NCBI GenBank assembly: GCA_023667265.1
Contig: JAMPAJ010000003.1
Coordinates: forward strand, 1-64,000
Origin: Alistipes sp.
GTDB taxonomy: Bacteria > Bacillota > Clostridia > Oscillospirales > Ruminococcaceae
Direction: 5' to 3'
DNA length: 64,000 bases
Shown: positions 61,895 through 64,000 of the stretch, one piece after another
How the letters are laid out: every line of letters starts with the position of its first letter
Numbering within the stretch: position 1 is the stretch's first letter
The notes under the pieces: generated by a model
Told to the model about the DNA's origin: nothing
The model's database searches: none
The model's input: only the letters and a program-made list of their open reading frames with translations
Made by a program: the position numbers and the translations under genes

Positions 61895-63217
61895 ATGAAA
61901 AAAATATTCAGTACGATCTTTGAGATACGTGCATTTCTCATACTTTGGCTTAGCCAGTCGTTTTCAGCTCTGGGAAGCTCCATGACGGCGTATGCACTTG
62001 TGATCTGGTCATACCAGCAGAACGGTTCTGCACTGGGCACAGCGCTTCTTATGGTCTGCTCATACGCGCCCTATGTCCTTTGCAGCATCTTCGCAGGAGC
62101 GTTATCTGACAGGTGGGACAAGAAGAAAACTATGCTCATCTGCGACAGCGCAGCGGCATTTTCCACTGTTATCGTCCTTTTTCTCCTGATGACCGGAAAT
62201 CTCAGGATATGGCACATCTACGCCGTAAATGCGTTCAGCGGACTTATGAATACGGTCCAGCAGCCAGCTTCCGAGGTTGCGGTTTCAAGAATTCTGCCAA
62301 AGAAATACTATCAGAAGGAGGGCGGCTTCCGCTATCTTGCAAGCTCAGCCAGCTCGATCCTGACCCCCATAATCACAACGGCTGTAATGGGAATTTTTGG
62401 CATGAAAGCAGTCATATTCTTCGACCTTATAACATTTTGCGCAGCATTTCTTACGCTTTTGCTCTTTATAGAAATACCGCGTGACAATACGGAAAAAAAC
62501 CGGCAGGAAAGCTTCCTCGGCTCAGTAAAAAGCGGACTGGACTGGCTTAAAAAAGAGCGCGGCATTTTTAGTCTGATAATGTTCCTGTCGTCTATAAATC
62601 TTGTCGCATCTATGTATGACGCCGCATTTCCGGCAATGATGCTTTCAAGAAACGGCGGCAGCGAGAAAGCTATGGGGATAGTAAATGCTGTTATCGGCGT
62701 TTCATCTCTTATCGGGAGCATTATCGCATCCATGTGCAAAGCGCCTAAAAACAGGGTAAGGGTAATTTGCTCCTGCCTTCTTTTTTCAATGAGTACGGAA
62801 AATATCCTGCTTGCTCTCGGGCACAATGTCTGGGTATGGAGCATCGGGGGATTTCTCGGCTGGATAGTGATCCCTCTTATGGACACGAATCTTGGCGCGG
62901 TAATGCGGCTGAATATCCCGGAAAATATGCAGGGAAGAATTTACTCGGTAAGAAATTCGCTTCAGTTTTTCACGATTCCAGTAGGATATTTTATAGGCGG
63001 ATTTGCAGTAGACAAAATATTTGAACCGTTTATGCTGCATAATAACAATTCCGTTTTTTCCGCATTATTCGGAACGGGAAAAGGCTCGGGAGCGGCGCTT
63101 TTCTTCTTTGTTATCGCGTTTCTTGGCGTTGCCGTCTGTCTGTTGTTCAGATTCAGCAAGTCCATACGGGAGCTATGCGCTCAGGCAGATAAAAACGAAC
63201 AGTCACAGATACTGTAA
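61895..63217 (+). CDS. MFS efflux transporter (Mef-like)
   Basis: A 440-residue major facilitator protein with about twelve membrane helices. It has the loop 2-3 motif LSDRWDKKKTM (D-R-x-D/x-K-K type), a helix-rich first half ending VFFDLITFCAAFL, and a second half with ENMQGRIYSVRNSLQ as in the macrolide-efflux Mef group. The drug range cannot be read. It sits 93 bp after the leader peptide and its ATG follows TTAGGAGTAAGG. Confidence 0.85.
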   Translation: MKKIFSTIFEIRAFLILWLSQSFSALGSSMTAYALVIWSYQQNGSALGTALLMVCSYAPYVLCSIFAGALSDRWDKKKTMLICDSAAAFSTVIVLFLLMTGNLRIWHIYAVNAFSGLMNTVQQPASEVAVSRILPKKYYQKEGGFRYLASSASSILTPIITTAVMGIFGMKAVIFFDLITFCAAFLTLLLFIEIPRDNTEKNRQESFLGSVKSGLDWLKKERGIFSLIMFLSSINLVASMYDAAFPAMMLSRNGGSEKAMGIVNAVIGVSSLIGSIIASMCKAPKNRVRVICSCLLFSMSTENILLALGHNVWVWSIGGFLGWIVIPLMDTNLGAVMRLNIPENMQGRIYSVRNSLQFFTIPVGYFIGGFAVDKIFEPFMLHNNNSVFSALFGTGKGSGAALFFFVIAFLGVAVCLLFRFSKSIRELCAQADKNEQSQIL

Positions 63218-63316
63218 ATGAATAAAAATATCAACGCTATTTCTGAAGACTTATAGCGTAGATCTTTTAATATATTTTTGTTAGTAAAATTTTAGTCGAT
63301 CAAACTTCTTAGAAAA

Positions 63317-63365
63317 TGTGTACTATAATCATCTTGGATAATTCAAAGGATTATAGTACACATAA
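63317..63365. repeat. 15-bp perfect inverted repeat
   Basis: ATGTGTACTATAATC pairs with GATTATAGTACACAT around an 18-bp loop. No T-run follows it, so it is more like an RNA-end stabiliser or operator than a typical terminator. The first arm includes TATAAT. It may end the MFS transcript. Confidence 0.55.
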
Positions 63366-63415
63366 TTTGTTTCAAACATTTCAAATTATCTTTTTCATAA
63401 AGAAATCATAGTTCA

Positions 63416-63444
63416 TTGACATCAGTAAAAAAAAGCTGTATAAT
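63416..63444 (+). promoter_or_regulatory. Promoter of the secreted trefoil protein gene
   Basis: TTGACA and TATAAT are spaced by 17 bp. A family R2 repeat lies between this promoter and the start codon and would be part of the leader. Confidence 0.75.
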
Positions 63445-63447
63445 ATA

Positions 63448-63535
63448 ACCAGCAAAAAGCAACCCGCGCGGAAACGAATTTCAATTAAATTTTATTACAG
63501 CGCGAACCTGCCGGCAGCGGCTCGCTGCTTATATC
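63448..63535 (+). repeat. Family R2 repeat in the leader of the secreted protein
   Basis: The unit reads AGCAAAAAGCAACC, CGCGCGGAAA, an A/T stretch, ACAGCGCGAACCTGCCGGC, an inverted repeat (GCAGC/GCTGC) and CTTATAT. It matches the tandem units at 1414-1601. Confidence 0.7.
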
Positions 63536-63556
63536 ATTATATAGGAGAAAAGGTCA

Positions 63557-64000
63557 ATGAAGAAAAAAATATGTTCACTTATCACTTCTGCGGCTATGTG
63601 TACCGCGTTTGCCGCGTCAACTCTTTTCACAGGCGTAAACGAGCAGTCTGTCAATCTCACGGCTGACGCAGCTTCCGCCGCATATCCGGTTCAGGAATTC
63701 AGGCTTGGAATATCCGACACCGACAACAATGTTACTTCCGATAACGGCTCTCTTGCTCCTTCGGTCGAAAAAGGAACAGATAACGAAAAGTGGTCGCTGA
63801 ATTACGTAAGCAGCGGAGTGTATGAGATCGTAAACTCCGCTGACGGTAAAATTCTCACGGCAAACGGCTCGGGCGTTTCCCTTGCCGCCGATACGGACGG
63901 CGCTAACCAGCGTTGGAAGATCGAGGGCGTTCAGAAGGATTTCGAGGGATACTATCTCTATTACAAAATAACAAGCAATGCCGATCCCTCAAAAGCACTT
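63557..64000 (+). CDS. Secreted protein with ricin-type trefoil domain (5' part)
   Basis: The frame is open from an ATG at 63557 to the window edge (148 codons). Residues 1-30 form a signal peptide (KKKICSLITSAAMCTAFAAST). From about residue 45 it looks like a ricin-B/CBM13-like trefoil: YEIVNSADGKILTANGSGVSLAADTDGANQRWKIEG has the repeat of hydrophobic strands ending in the Q-x-W motif. Such domains bind sugars and are common on carbohydrate-active enzymes of Ruminococcus. The catalytic part, if any, lies past the window. AGGAGAAAAGG precedes the start. Confidence 0.75.
   Translation, partial: MKKKICSLITSAAMCTAFAASTLFTGVNEQSVNLTADAASAAYPVQEFRLGISDTDNNVTSDNGSLAPSVEKGTDNEKWSLNYVSSGVYEIVNSADGKILTANGSGVSLAADTDGANQRWKIEGVQKDFEGYYLYYKITSNADPSKAL

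Overview
The window looks like chromosomal DNA from an anaerobic, fibre-degrading Clostridia of the Ruminococcus (Oscillospiraceae) type. This rests on content, not a database search: oxygen-sensitive ribonucleotide reductase (nrdD/nrdG), a pyruvate formate-lyase, a GH5 cellulase lipoprotein, a secreted protein with a ricin-type trefoil at the right edge, ThyX instead of ThyA, and Firmicutes-style RNA control (Asn T-box, lysine riboswitch, 6S-like RNA, tmRNA). Most genes are well-kept housekeeping genes with clear Shine-Dalgarno sites. No prophage, insertion sequence, CRISPR array, rRNA or tRNA was seen.

Layout. 1-4000: gene end, broken cytidine deaminase, tmRNA, HD-domain protein, a 94-bp tandem repeat, and a sigma factor with its probable membrane anti-sigma partner. 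4-7.8 kb: YczE-type membrane protein, long YidD, TauE-type exporter plus ABC-F ATPase. 8-12.5 kb: sbcDC. 12.5-15.1 kb: a structured leader, a Spo0A-like protein with a degenerate receiver, and a convergent NYN-domain protein with a mobile-looking repeat between them. 15.2-17.7 kb: zinc-ribbon membrane protein and a degenerate SGNH protein. 17.9-20.8 kb: nrdD-nrdG behind an NrdR box. 21-22.9 kb: DUF1292 protein, 6S-like RNA, cellulase. 22.9-27.4 kb: a BceRS/BceAB-type peptide sensing and export module. 27.5-30.2 kb: T-box, asnS, asnA. 30.5-38 kb (minus): secA, two related lipoproteins, methyltransferase, hslO, hflX. 38-43.5 kb (minus, one plus gene inside): queA, PAS protein, tgt, HAD phosphatase, an unknown gene, a SUFU-domain protein. 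43.6-47.6 kb: lysine riboswitch, asd-dapA-dapB-ddh. 47.7-50.3 kb: a split pyruvate formate-lyase operon. 50.4-53.2 kb: an AT-rich unknown gene and an AI-2E-type permease. 53.6-56 kb: ftsH and a small export protein. 56-61.5 kb (minus): tightly coupled thyX, DUF2156, DJ-1, 5-FCL, mltG, U32. 61.7-63.2 kb: leader peptide and MFS efflux gene. 63.5 kb on: start of the secreted trefoil protein.

The most striking system is the pyruvate formate-lyase. The 690-residue body carries the catalytic Cys-Cys pair but stops before the glycyl-radical domain. That domain is a separate 81-residue gene two genes downstream. Between them lies a 69-residue protein that resembles the front half of the radical domain and ends in a Cys-rich tail. 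Other points of interest are the Spo0A-like regulator without a phospho-acceptor, two families of dispersed intergenic repeats (one with terminal inverted repeats), a cloverleaf-like intergenic element at 30.3 kb, and a probable attenuation leader peptide before an efflux pump.

All assignments come from reading motifs and gene order by eye. Start codons were moved from the longest possible frame wherever a ribosome-binding site gave a better choice.
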